This document shows, piece by piece, positions 29,147 to 39,575 of a DNA stretch of 64,000 bases; the first letter of the stretch is position 1; each line of letters opens with the position of its first letter. The translations under genes were made by a program, and so were the position numbers. The notes beneath the pieces were generated by a model. It was not told the origin of the DNA, ran no database searches, and saw nothing but the letters and a program-made list of their open reading frames with translations. Origin of the DNA: Aliamphritea spongicola (GTDB lineage: Bacteria > Pseudomonadota > Gammaproteobacteria > Pseudomonadales > Balneatricaceae); assembly GCA_024347235.1 (NCBI GenBank), contig AP025283.1, forward strand, positions 2,046,001-2,110,000, read 5' to 3'.

Positions 29147-30352
29147 TTAAACCCGTTCAATGATGATGGCGATACCCTGGCCGACGCCGATGCACATGCT
29201 GCACAGCGCGTAACGACCGCCGGTTGCTTCCAGCTGGTGGAGGGCGGTGAGTACCAGCCGGGCACCGCTGGCCCCCAGTGGATGGCCCAGTGCGATTGCA
29301 CCGCCATTGGGGTTAACCCGCGGATCATCGTCTGACAGGCCCAGCCCGCGAAGGCAGGCCAGCCCCTGAGCGGCAAAGGCTTCGTTCAGTTCGATCACAT
29401 CCATCTGTTCAAGAGTCAGGCCGGTTCTGTTCAGCAGTTTGCTGATTGCCGGTACCGGGCCATAGCCCATGATGCGTGGTTGCAGGCCGGCGGTGGCCAT
29501 GCCAACGATCCGTGCCCGGCATTCAAGACCGTGCTGTTCGGCTGCAGTTTTGCTGGCAATCAGCAGGGCAGCAGCACCGTCGTTGACGCCGGATGCGTTG
29601 CCGGCTGTGACACTGCCACCCTCACGGAAGGGGGCACGAAGCTTGGCCAGATTTTCCAGCCGGGTATCCGGGCGTGGATGTTCATCCTGACAGACAACCA
29701 CCGGATCCCCTTTTCGCCGGGGAATTTCCACCGGCACGATTTCCCGCTCAAAGCGGCCGGCTTCCAGTGCCGCAGCGGTTTTTGCTGACTGCGCAGGGCA
29801 AACAGATCCTGATCTTCCCGGCTGATGTTATAGGCTTCAGCGACGTTTTCGGCGGTTTCCGGCATGCTGTCTACGCCAAACTCAGCCTGCATTTTCGGGT
29901 TGATAAACCGCCAGCCAATGGTGGTGTCCTGCAGACCGTTGGGTTCACGGGAGAAGGCGGTTTCTGCTTTACCCATAACGAACGGTGCCCGGGACATGGA
30001 TTCACAGCCACCGGCAATCAGCAGGTCTGTTTCGCCGGACTTGATGGCCCGGGCAGCAATGCCGATGGCATCAATGCCGGAGCCGCACAGGCGGTTGACA
30101 GTATTGCCCGGTACGTCACAGGGCAGGCCCGCCAGCAGGGCGGACATTCGTGCGACATTACGGTTGTCTTCTCCGGCCTGATTGGCGTTACCGTAAATAA
30201 CATCGTCCAGTTGCTGCCAGTCTACCTGAGGGTTACGCTGCATCAGCGCCCGCAGGAATGGCTCCCAGATCATCCGCCCGGACGCTGGCCAGGCTGCCGG
30301 CATAGCGACCAAAGGGAGTACGGATACCGTCGCAGATATAGGCTTCAGTCAT
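29147..30352 (-). CDS. Acetyl-CoA acyltransferase, 3-oxoadipyl-CoA thiolase type (frameshifts)
   Basis: Thiolase of about 401 residues that splits a 3-oxoacyl-CoA. Active-site Cys is in [14 protein letters not shown], the His in [15 protein letters not shown] and the second Cys in [13 protein letters not shown]. The start and [20 protein letters not shown] resemble PcaF/PaaJ 3-oxoadipyl-CoA thiolases more than FadA. Slips lie near 30285 and 29780. The start is the ATG at 30350-30352. It is the last gene of a minus-strand operon of dicarboxylate-type beta-oxidation enzymes. Confidence 0.88.
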
Positions 30353-30363
30353 GGTGTTACTCC

Positions 30364-31544
30364 TCAGATGATGTCCCGGTTACGCAGCGTTGTGATCGCT
30401 TCGTTGCTCATGCCCAGCCCGCCGAGTATTTCGTCGGTATGTTCACCTTTATCCGGCGGTGGCAGGCGCAGATCATCCAGCCCGGCGGAGAATTTCACCG
30501 GATAGCGGACCTGAAAGCTTTCCGGCTGATCGTCATTGCCCGGTAGGGTGTGCATCAGATCCCGGGCCCTGATGTGCGGGTCTTCAAAGAAGCGCATATC
30601 GCGAAGTACCGGTGCCCATGGCAGGTCGGTCGGGCCGAACAGGGCATCCCATTGGTCAGAGTCTTGCTGGCGAAGACTTCTGCCAGCAGATCATTCACTT
30701 CCTGCTTACGCTGATTGCGCAGTTTAGTGGTGGCGTATTTTTCTTCGCTCAGTTGCGGGAATTCACCGGACAGCATCTCAGCCATCTGTTTCCAGAACTT
30801 GTTCTCGAACAGGCCGATTGCCAGGTGTTCGCCGTCGGCGGTGGCGAAGATGTCATTGTCCGGCATGACGAAAGGCATGCGGTCCGGGTCGCTGTCGCAT
30901 ACTTCGTGTGCCACCCGCAGCAGTGGTGCAGACCATGCAGTCATGGCATCCAGAATGGCAACATCCAGATACTGACCAACTTTAGATTGTTTGGCGCTGG
31001 CAATGGCAACGCTCAGCGACAGCGCGGCATACATTGAACCGGCGTAGTCACTCAGACGCACCTTCGGGCGGGCGATTTTGTCGTTCACCTGTGAAGGCAC
31101 ACCAAAGTAGCCGGACAGGGCCAGAAAATCGATATCGTGACCGGCACGGTTCGCGTACGGACCAGTCTGGCCGTAACCGCTCAGGGAGCAGTACACCAGC
31201 GCCGGGTTGATGGCTTTTACGTCTTCGTAAGAGAAGCCCAGACGCTCCATAGCTCCGGGGCGGAAGCTTTCCACCAGACAGTCAGCACTGGCCAGCAGTT
31301 CGCGGAGAATCTGCTTACCTTCTTCGGTTTTCAGGTTTACCGTCAGGGATTTCTTATTGCGGTTCAGGCGGGCAAACATGTCTTTGCCCAGTACCCGGCC
31401 AGTATCACCTTCTTTCGGTTCTTCAATCTTGATGACTTCAGCGCCAAGATCCGCCAGTAGCTGAGTGGTCATCGGACCCGGCAGCAGGCGGGACATATCG
31501 ATGATGCGTACATCATTCAGAAACGACCAGTTGTTAGCAGTCAT
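30364..31544 (-). CDS. Family III CoA-transferase (CaiB/BaiF) (one frameshift)
   Basis: Class III CoA-transferase of about 394 residues. It has the opening LNDVRIIDMSRLLPGPMTTQ, the catalytic Asp region (GHDIDFLALSGYFG) and SMYAALSLSVAIASA. A slip near 30650 interrupts VFASKTL...WDALFGPTDL; the tail reads FQVRYPVKFSAGLDDLRLPP. It moves CoA between acids and probably activates a dicarboxylic or hydroxy acid here. It begins 3 bases after the acyl-CoA dehydrogenase stop. Confidence 0.88.
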
Positions 31545-31547
31545 TGA

Positions 31548-32767
31548 TCAGGCCTCCCCGGCAGTGTTATTGGCGTTTTCGGTTTTCCAGATTTTATTGA
31601 TGCCCTTAGCGATGGTGTTGCGCTGCACTTCACTGGAACCGGTTAATACCGGAACATACGCAGACGGCGAAATACCCATTCCACAGGATCACCCTGAGTC
31701 ATGCCTACGGAGCCGTGAATCTGGATGGATTTATCAGCAATCTGGAACGCGTTTTCGCCAACGAAAACCTTACACATGGAGGCTTCGTTGCGGATGTCTT
31801 CGCCCCGGTCAGCTTTGGCCGCGGCGGATTCGATTATGCTCTGGCAGGCGAACAGGCTGGTTTTCATGTCTGCCAGCATGTGCTGGATCGCCTGAAAACG
31901 GGCAATCGGGCCGCCGAACTGTTCCCGGCGGTTGGCGTAATCCACCGCCCGTTCAAAGGCGAACCTGGCGTGGCCAAGCATTGTCGGGCACTGCAGCAGG
32001 CGGTTGATGTTGATCCGTCCCATGCCCAGTTTAAAGCCGTTACCCAGGCCGCCGAGAATGTTGCGGGCCGGTACGCGAACGTCTTTCAGGTAGATGTCGT
32101 TATCAATGTGCTGGCCGGACATCGGCAGGTAATCCCCGGCGATTTCGTAGCCTTCGGAAGCGGCATCCACCAGAAATGCGGTGACGCCGTCGGTACCGGC
32201 TTCAGGATCAGTCACGGCCATCACGATGGCGTAATCTGCCGTACGGGAGGCAGTAATAAAACGCTTGTGGCCGTTCAGTACGTAGTCGTCGCCATCTTTT
32301 ACCGCAGAGGTCTGAATGCGGGTGGCATCAGAGCCTGCCTGGGGTTCTGTGAGTGCAAAGCAACCGGCACGCTCACCGCGGGCGGTGGGCAGGAAGTATT
32401 CTTCCAGCTGGCCTTCGGTGGCCTGACCGAGGATATAGCCTATGCGCATCGGCCCGCCGTTTTCACCCAGTACACAGCCATACAGCGCAGCGTTGGAGTA
32501 GGTGGCATCGGTTTTCAGGATGCACAGCTGGCTGATGGACAGACCCAGCCCACCGTATTCTTTCGGCAGGTTACAGCCGTAGATGCCCAGTTCGTAAGAA
32601 CGGCGCCAGATGCTTTCCAGCAGTTCGCGGGAGAAACAGGTTTCGTGCGTCAGGCCCTGTTCTTGCTCCAGCGGGATCAGCTCATCGTAAATGAAGTGAT
32701 GAATTTTCTCTCGCAGGGCAGCGAATTCTTCCGCTGGCAGGCCTGCATTTTGTTGATTCAGTTGCAT
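31548..32767 (-). CDS. Acyl-CoA dehydrogenase (one frameshift near C-terminus)
   Basis: FAD-dependent acyl-CoA dehydrogenase of about 406 residues. Signatures are CFALTEPQAGSDATRIQTSA, the FAD-binding YVLNGHKRFITASR and the C-terminal QIHGSVGMTQGDPVEWVFR. One base is missing near 31655, so the end should read RMYRVLTGSSEVQRNTIAKG. It introduces the double bond that the enoyl-CoA hydratase across the divergent promoter would hydrate. It lies between the CoA-transferase and acyl-CoA ligase genes in one operon. Confidence 0.9.
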
Positions 32768-32790
32768 AATAAATTACCTCTCAGCCAGGT

Positions 32791-34332
32791 TTAAACCTGA
32801 CGGTCCTGACCGGCCCAGTATGGATCGCGGACAGCTTTACGCTGGATCTTGCCGCTGTTGTTCTTTGGCAGTTCAGCGACGAAATCTACGGAATGCGGGC
32901 GCTTGAACTTGCCCAGTTCTTTACCGCACTGTTCGACTAATTCTTCCTGGGTTGCCTGCTGGTTATCTTTCAGGACGACGACTGCCTTGATGGCTTCGCC
33001 CATATCGGCGTCTGGTACACCGACAACACAGGCTTCGAAGACGGCAGGATGGTGATAGAGGGCGTTTTCCACTTCATTCGGGTAGATGTTGAAACCGCCG
33101 GAAACGATCATTTCTTTCTTACGGTCCACGATGAACAGGTAGCCTTCGTCGTCGGCATACGCGATATCGCCGGTGTGGTAGTAGCCGTCGATTAATACGG
33201 CTTCGGTCAGATCCGGGGCATTCCAGTAGCCCTGCATGATGTCCTGACCGCGAACCACCAGTTCGCCATGCTCGCCAACAGGCAGTTCATTGCCCTGTTC
33301 ATCGACCACCTTAACTTCAGTATCGAACAGTGGGCGGCCGCAGGATTGCAGCAGCGCTGGCTTATCACCAACCGCGCGGGCATGGTCCGTTTCGGTGAGC
33401 ATCGTCACGGAAGAACACATTTCACCGCCGCCGTAAGCCTGGTTCATGATCGGGCCGAAGAACTCAATGGCTTCGCGCAGACGGGCCGGAGAGATTGGTG
33501 CGGCCCCGTAACGGATCATCTTCAGGGTGCTGATGTCGTAGTTGTGGCGGTTTTCTGCAGTCACAATGCGGTTGATCATGGTGGGCACCAGATAGGTCTG
33601 GGTAGCCTTCTCGTCCTGTACGGTTTGCAGGAAATTATCAGCATCAAAGCGGGGCAGAATGATGCTGGTGTGACCCAGCGACATCAGCGGCAACAGGGAC
33701 ATGCCGGATACGTGAGTGATCGGGCCAACATGTACGCATATTTCGTGGTTATCAGCCGTCAGCTTGTTACGGAAAATCAGTTTGCGCAGCATGGTCTGGC
33801 GGTTACCCACTGAGTGAACCGCGGCTTTCAGCACCCCGGAAGAACCGGACGTATAGTGGTGCACAGCGATATCAGAAGGATCCATATCCGGCAGTTTCAG
33901 ATCAGCGCTGGCGTTAAACAGTGCCTGTTCGTAGCTGTTGTCGTCGCCCATGACCAGAATGTGCTCTACGTATTCCGATTCGCTCAGGGCCTGCCTGGCT
34001 GCTGCTTCATGCTCCGGGTCAACGATGATGACTTTTGCGAAAGAGTCGTTGCTGACGTGAACCGCTTCCTGAGCGGATAAGCGGGCATTCATCGGTACAC
34101 GTACAAAGCCGCCTTTCAGCAGGGCGACTTCCACTTCAGCAATTTCACTGCGGTTCCAGGCAAATACTGCAACCCGTTCACCTTGCTTCACACCCAGATC
34201 AGACAGGGCGTTCACCAGACGGTCAGTGCGCTCGTCCAGCTGGCGGAAGGTTACTGTGGTACGCGGGTCTTTTAGCGCAATGCGGTCGCCCCAGAAACGG
34301 GCGCTGCGGCTGACTAAGCTGCCTAGATTCAT
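32791..34332 (-). CDS. AMP-dependent acyl-CoA synthetase/ligase
   Basis: Adenylate-forming ligase of 513 residues, intact. The P-loop is HHYTSGSSGVLKAAVHSVG, where the usual TGTTG is SGSSG and a Val-Leu lies before the Lys; other motifs are AYGGGEMCSS, GYYHTGDIAYADDEGYLFIV and the catalytic Lys in NNSGKIQRKAV. I chose the ATG at 34330-34332 because GGAG lies 8 bases upstream; the longer in-frame starts have no ribosome site. It activates a carboxylic acid to its CoA ester at the head of the operon. Confidence 0.92.
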   Translation of the reverse strand: MNLGSLVSRSARFWGDRIALKDPRTTVTFRQLDERTDRLVNALSDLGVKQGERVAVFAWNRSEIAEVEVALLKGGFVRVPMNARLSAQEAVHVSNDSFAKVIIVDPEHEAAARQALSESEYVEHILVMGDDNSYEQALFNASADLKLPDMDPSDIAVHHYTSGSSGVLKAAVHSVGNRQTMLRKLIFRNKLTADNHEICVHVGPITHVSGMSLLPLMSLGHTSIILPRFDADNFLQTVQDEKATQTYLVPTMINRIVTAENRHNYDISTLKMIRYGAAPISPARLREAIEFFGPIMNQAYGGGEMCSSVTMLTETDHARAVGDKPALLQSCGRPLFDTEVKVVDEQGNELPVGEHGELVVRGQDIMQGYWNAPDLTEAVLIDGYYHTGDIAYADDEGYLFIVDRKKEMIVSGGFNIYPNEVENALYHHPAVFEACVVGVPDADMGEAIKAVVVLKDNQQATQEELVEQCGKELGKFKRPHSVDFVAELPKNNSGKIQRKAVRDPYWAGQDRQV

Positions 34333-34518
34333 GACAAGTGTCTCCATGATGTTGCGGTTTACCGCAGGCCCGGCAATACAAAGCACAGACAGCGGCGTGT
34401 TGTATGACAGGCTAATAGAGAAGCTTGTATAAGAAAAATATTGAATATGTCTGTGTGATATAGGATTTAAATATATCTTCAGTGATGTTTCAGGAATTTA
34501 TGAAGGTATATGTAATAG

Positions 34519-34569
34519 TGATAGCGGGAAGATGGAAATAGTATTTTTGCAACCTGATCTGCTTTGCTA
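34519..34569 (+). promoter_or_regulatory. Shared catabolic promoter element, copy 3 (enoyl-CoA hydratase gene)
   Basis: GATAG at 34520-34524, ATAGTATTT at 34538-34546 and TTGCTA at 34564-34569, spaced as in the copies before tctC and the LigI-like gene. TTGCTACTCTG here is also identical to the minus-strand copy. It lies 44 bases before the gene start. Confidence 0.6.
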
Positions 34570-34612
34570 CTCTGCCGGTAATCACGATTCAAAGTGTTAA
34601 GAAGAGGTTTAT

Positions 34613-36714
34613 ATGTCTGAAGTGACGGCAGCAGTAAATGTACAGGTAACAGCCGGGATAGCGCTGGTCAGTGTCTGCAATCCACCGGTTAATGCAATTT
34701 CCCAACGGGTACGTGCTGGCTTGCTGGCGGCTGTCAGAACAATAGAAACCGATGACAGTATTACTGCTGCAGTGATTTACTGCCCGGGCAGAACCTTTAT
34801 GGCCGGTGCTGATGTACGTGAATTCGGTAAACCGGCACTGGACCCGTCATTACCGGAAGTGACCGCTGCAATCGCGGCGTGTAGTAAGCCTGTCATCGCA
34901 GCTATCCACGGCCAGGCGCTGGGCGGCGGGCTGGAAATTGCGCTGGCCTGCAGCCATCGGCTGGCGGTGGCTGGCGCTAAATTAGGTTTACCGGAAGTGA
35001 AGCTGGGCCTGATTCCCGGTGCTGGCGGCACTCAGCGGTTGCCGGAAGTTGTCGGGTTAAATAAAGCGATTGAGATGATTACGTCCGGTAAGCCGGTGAC
35101 TGCTGAAACAGCGCTGGAACTGGGGCTGATCGACAGTGTTCTGGAAACCGATGGCAGCGACAGTGATGCACTGGCGGCACAGGCGGCAGCGTATGTACGT
35201 TACATCAGTGATGCTGCAAATACACTGCAGAAAGAACGTTTTACCCCGGAGCAGCTGGCAGCGGAATGTACAGAGGAACTGATTGCCGGCTGGCAGGCTA
35301 AACTGAGCATGGGCAGTGCCGGCAAGCCGGCACCGTTAGCGGCCTTGCATGCCATTCAGACCGGTGTGCAACAGGGCATTGCTGCAGGCCTTAAAGCAGA
35401 GCGGTCAGCCTTTCTTGAATTACGTGAATCCAGCCAGGCAAAAGCTTTACAGCATCTGTTCTTCGCCGAAAAACAGGCGGCTAAGCTCAGTGAAAGCCAA
35501 CCGGTCCGGTGACCGAAATCCGCACGGTTGCAGTTGTGGGGGCCGGTACCATGGGTAGCGGCATCGCACTGGCATTCGCCGGTGCGGGGGTAAATGTACT
35601 GTTACTGGAAAACTCGGAAGACGCCCTGCAGCGTGGCCTGAGCAGCATTGCTGCCAGCGTTGATAAGGCGGTGGGCCGCGGCATCTTTACCCCGGCGAAA
35701 GCAGAGACAATTCTGGCGGCCATCCAGCCAATGCGGGATAAGTCTGAACTGCAAAGCGTGGATATGCTGATCGAAGCGGTCTTCGAAGATATGCAGGTGA
35801 AGCAGAAGCTGTTCGCCGGGTATCAGCAGCATTGCCGTGACAATGTTATCTGGGCAACGAACACCTCGTATCTGGATATCAATGAAATCGCGACGGCGGT
35901 TGAGCGTCCTGAAAATCTGCTGGGCGTACATTTCTTCAGCCCGGCGAATATCATGCCGCTGGTAGAAGTTGTTGACGCTGATAAAACCTCAACAGAAACC
36001 CTGTCGACAGTGATGAACCTGCTGAAGAAAATGCGCAAGATCAGCGTGATCAGCGGTGTTTGCCACGGCTTTATCGGTAACCGGATGTATCAGGCCTATC
36101 AGCGTGAAGCTGGCTTGCTGCTGATGAACGGTGCAACACCACGTCAGATCGACAAAGCCCTGACTGATTTTGGTATGGCGATGGGGCCGTTTGCGGTCGT
36201 CGATATGTCCGGTATCGATATCGGTTACATGATGCGTCAGTCGCTGGCGGAAGGTGCTTATGAAAAGCATGCTTTTCTGGTTCATGACCGCTTAGTGGAA
36301 ACCGGACGTAAGGGCCGTAAGACCGGTGCCGGTTTCTATAACTACGACGATGGCGGCCATTTACAGGATGATCCTGCTGTACTGGAACTGATTGAACAGA
36401 TCGCAGCTGAGCAGGGCGCTGAGCGCCGGGAAATCAGCGATGCAGAAATTATCGATCGCTGTATTCTGGCGTTGATGAACGAAGCCGGACACATCCTGGA
36501 TGAAGGCATTGCCCGCAGTGCAGCGGATGTGGATGTGGTCTTCGTTAATGGTTATGGCTTTCCACGGGCTAAAGGTGGCCCGATGTTTTATGCCCAGAGC
36601 CGCGGTTTGTCCGCTTGTGCAAAGAAAGTAGCTGAATTTGCCAGCACTCAGGGGCCGCGCTGGTGGCGGCCCTCACAGGCACTGGCTGCAGCGGCCGAAG
36701 CCGGGCGCTGGTAA
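34613..36714 (+). CDS. Enoyl-CoA hydratase / 3-hydroxyacyl-CoA dehydrogenase (fused, or coupled pair)
   Basis: The N-terminal 299 residues are an enoyl-CoA hydratase (FMAGADVREFGKP; oxyanion loop HGQALGGGLEIALACSHRLA; LGLIPGAGGTQRLPEVVG). The next 400 are a 3-hydroxyacyl-CoA dehydrogenase (TVAVVGAGTMGSGIALAFAG; HFFSPANIMPLVEVV; C-terminal GYGFPRAKGGPMFYA). In FadB-like relatives these form one chain. Here a TGA at 35510-35512 separates them and overlaps a GTG (35509-35511). Either one base is missing, which I favour given the rest of the window, or they are coupled genes. It has its own promoter with the shared element. Confidence 0.88.
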
Positions 36715-36732
36715 ACCGTTCAGTACTGTTCT

Positions 36733-37704
36733 TCAGCTGACCGGCTGGTGTTCCTCGGAAGGGTCGGTCAGCTTATCACCAAGAATGATGCCCTCATCGT
36801 AGAGGGTATCAATTTCTGCTTTCAGTAAGTCTTTCACGATGGTGGATGCAGTGTTCAGCGGGTAATTTTTGACCAGGCAATAAAGATGGTTCGGCGGATA
36901 TCCGGCTGAATGATCGGCCGGGCAATAATCTCCCCTGTTTCCACATATGATGGATAGACGGCCAGGGCATTACGGAACCCGCAACGCCGTAACGGGTATA
37001 ACTGCGGATCAGGGAAGAGGACTCGGTTTCCAGCTTTATATTCAGCGGCAGTTTCTTCTTCGCAGAAATCTCTTCGAGAATCGACCGTACCGCATGCTGT
37101 TTCTGACTCAGTGCCAGTGGTGTTTTGGATATTTCCCGGAAGCTGATCGGCTGCATATCGAGCTGATCCTTCATCGCAGCATCAACCGCTTTTGTGACAA
37201 AAACAGTGGCTCCTGGTAGAGCTGGAAGCTGTGCAGTTGTCTGGGCGGGGTGTCACTGGCACTGGCAATCAGCCCCAGATCCGCCCGGCCACTTTCAACC
37301 AGGGTGTAACTTTTCAGGCTACGGGCTTCAATGATCCGAAGCTGAATCTGGGGATACAGCTCACCGATCCGCATCACCATCCGGGGCGCCAGATAACCGG
37401 ACAACATCGGCGGCAGCACCAGTGCCACATCTCCTTTGGGCGTATTCGCCTCAAGCCGCACATCATCTTTAGCATGTTTTAACTGGGCAGAAATCTTGCG
37501 GGCATGCATCAGTAGCACTTCACCGGCACTGGTCGGCGTCACCCCACGGGGTGTCCGGATCAGCAAATGGGTGCCCAGCTCATCTTCAAGATTGGCAATA
37601 TGCTGGCTCAGCGCCGGCTGGGCAATCCGCAAAACCTTGGCCGCTTTTAAAAAACTGCCCTGTTCAACAATGGCGATGAAGTAGGTGAGCTGACGCAGAT
37701 TCAT
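36733..37704 (-). CDS. LysR family transcriptional regulator (frameshifts)
   Basis: LTTR of about 320 residues. N-terminus MNLRQLTYFIAIVEQGSFLK, recognition helix RIAQPALSQHIANLEDELG, then an effector domain (YPQIQLRIIEARSLKSYTL, VESGRADLGLIAS). Slips lie near 37190, 36960 and 36870; the tail ends KLTDPSEEHQPVS at TGA 36733-36735. It converges on the 3-hydroxyacyl-CoA dehydrogenase gene and is the only regulator gene inside the catabolic block, so it is the best candidate to bind the shared element. This is inference. Confidence 0.84.
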
Positions 37705-37845
37705 GGCGACTTCAAGTTATATGTAATTGTGATGATGGTAGATCAGGACTTTGAATAAACTATAACACCTGTCTGCTGAAAACCCTATCCGGAAGTTCTT
37801 CAGGTCAATGCTTAACAAAGGAATTTTCAGGTCTACACTTAAGGG

Positions 37846-38446
37846 ATGGATGATTTACATGACTGGAAGATGGATAAAGAAAAGGAACAGGCAATCGCCG
37901 CTTCGATGAAAGAAGCCAGAGAAAGGCCAGAGGCTATGCCGATTTTTCGGCTGGGCAATTGACAGAGATTGTGAAGAGCTGGGGGTTGTTTACAGCCTGA
38001 ATGAATCACTGGAAATGTCTGGCGGTCTGGCTTTTGCGGATATTCAGTCCAGAGGCCGGGGCAATGATCCGCCTGATTGTGAAGCGGTTGTATCCGGACA
38101 GCGGGTTGCTATAGAAATTACCGAGTTAGTCAGCGGTGATGCAATACGCGCTTATAAAGCAGGCCTGACGTATAAATGGGCCCGGTGGAGTAAAACCAGT
38201 TTTCAGGCTGCCGTGTCTGAACTGATCGCCAGGAAGAATTCAAGATTTCCTGCGTTACAGGGAGCCCCTTATACCGGCGGCTATGTACTGGTAATTTTTA
38301 CCGATGAGCCCTTGTTAGACCGGAATACCGTTGCGGATTATTTACAGGATTTTGAGCTCCGGGACAGCGATAATCTGACCGATATCTATTTTCTTATTTC
38401 CTATGATACTGAACTGGAACGGTGCCCGTTTTTCAAACTTAAATAG
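37846..38446 (+). CDS. Hypothetical protein, possible PD-(D/E)XK nuclease fold (frameshifted)
   Basis: I do not recognise the gene. From the ATG at 37846 the N-terminus is charged and helical (DWKMDKEKEQAIAASMKEA). After slips near 37920-37960 the chain continues GWAIDRDCEELGVVYSLNES. A core block GRGNDPPDCEAV, followed by VAIEITELVSGDAI, has the D...ExT spacing of PD-(D/E)XK-like proteins, but the usual Lys is missing. The end is CPFFKLK. It stands alone between the LysR and aldo/keto reductase genes. No partner methylase is seen. Confidence 0.5.
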
Positions 38447-38579
38447 TTGTCCGGGTTAAACCGGGTAGGCCTCACTTGCTGATTCTTGCGATTTGGCAGG
38501 CTGGCTCATATAGTTGTTCGCTTTCTGTCTCTCCTGACGTTAACTTACTCCGGTACTCTCTTACATTTAAGGAAGCCCA

Positions 38580-39568
38580 ATGACAACCCGCCGCATCGGT
38601 TCACTGACTGTTTCACCTATTGGCTACGGCTGTATGAGTTTGTCCCATGCGTACGGTACGCCGCCGTCCCGTGAGTATGCAGAACAGATGCTGAACCGAG
38701 CACTGGATGCGGGTTATACCTTTCTGGATACCGCTGCCCTGTATGGCTTTGGTGCTAATGAAACCCTGATAGGAGAGGTGCTGAAGGGGCGTCGACAAGA
38801 GTTTGTGCTGGCCAGTAAGTGCGGCATGTTCCGCAATGATGCCGGTGTGCGTGAGATTAACGGGCGGCCTGAGGCGATCCGTAAGGTCTGTGAAGCCAGC
38901 CTGAAACGTTTACAGACCGATGTCATCGACCTGTATTATCTGCACCGCTGGGATCGTAACGTACCCATTGAAGAGAGTGTTGGTACCCTGGGGGAACTGG
39001 TGAGGGAAGGGAAGATCCGTGAGGTAGGGCTGTCGGAAGTATCCGCGGAAACCCTGCTTAAAGCCCATAAGGAATACCCCATTGCAGCGGTGCAGAGTGA
39101 GTATTCCTGTGGAGCCGTAACGTGGAAATTGCCGTACTGGATGCCTGTAAAGAACTGGGTACCACGCTGGTGGCGTTCAGTCCGCTGGCCCGCAAGTTTC
39201 TCACCAATACCCTGCGGGATCTGAAGCAGCTGGAAGAGAATGATTTTCGCAGCAATATGCCACGCTTCAGCCCGGAAAATTATGCCCGCAATTTACAGTT
39301 ACTGGATGACTATTTGCCGCTGGCAGAAGAAGCTGGCTGTACACCGGGCCAGTTGGCACTGGCCTGGCTGCTGAAGAAGGCTGAACACATTGTGCCAATT
39401 CCGGGAACGGCGGTGCTGGCGCATCTGGAAGAGAATATTGCAGCGGCTGAAGTGAACATCAGTGAAGATCTGTTTACCCGGATTGATGCGGTTATTAATC
39501 AGCAGACTGTGGTGGGAGAACGTTACCCTGCACAGGCCCAGTCTGAAGTGGATACCGAACGCTTTTAA
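38580..39568 (+). CDS. Aldo/keto reductase (one frameshift)
   Basis: NADPH-dependent aldo/keto reductase of about 329 residues. It has the catalytic Asp and Tyr in FLDTAALYGFGANETLIGE, the Lys in FVLASKCGMF, the His in DLYYLHRWDRNVP, and the cofactor block ALAWLLKKAEHIVPIPGT. A slip near 39110 breaks VQSEYSL; the next residues RNVEIAVLDACKELG restore the family pattern. It resembles the AKR11/13-type reductases. No operon partner is evident. The substrate is unknown. Confidence 0.87.
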
Positions 39569-39575
39569 TCTTTGT

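Noticed and set aside
29674..30546. Plus-strand open frame of 290 codons opposite the thiolase and CoA-transferase genes
   Set aside because: Covers parts of two recognised minus-strand genes and has no recognisable domain.
31715..32794. Plus-strand open frame of 359 codons opposite the acyl-CoA dehydrogenase gene
   Set aside because: Shadow of a well-conserved gene; high GC third positions keep the opposite frame open.
34333..34612. A possible short gene between the acyl-CoA ligase and enoyl-CoA hydratase genes
   Set aside because: AT-rich promoter DNA with frequent stops; only the shared promoter element can be supported.
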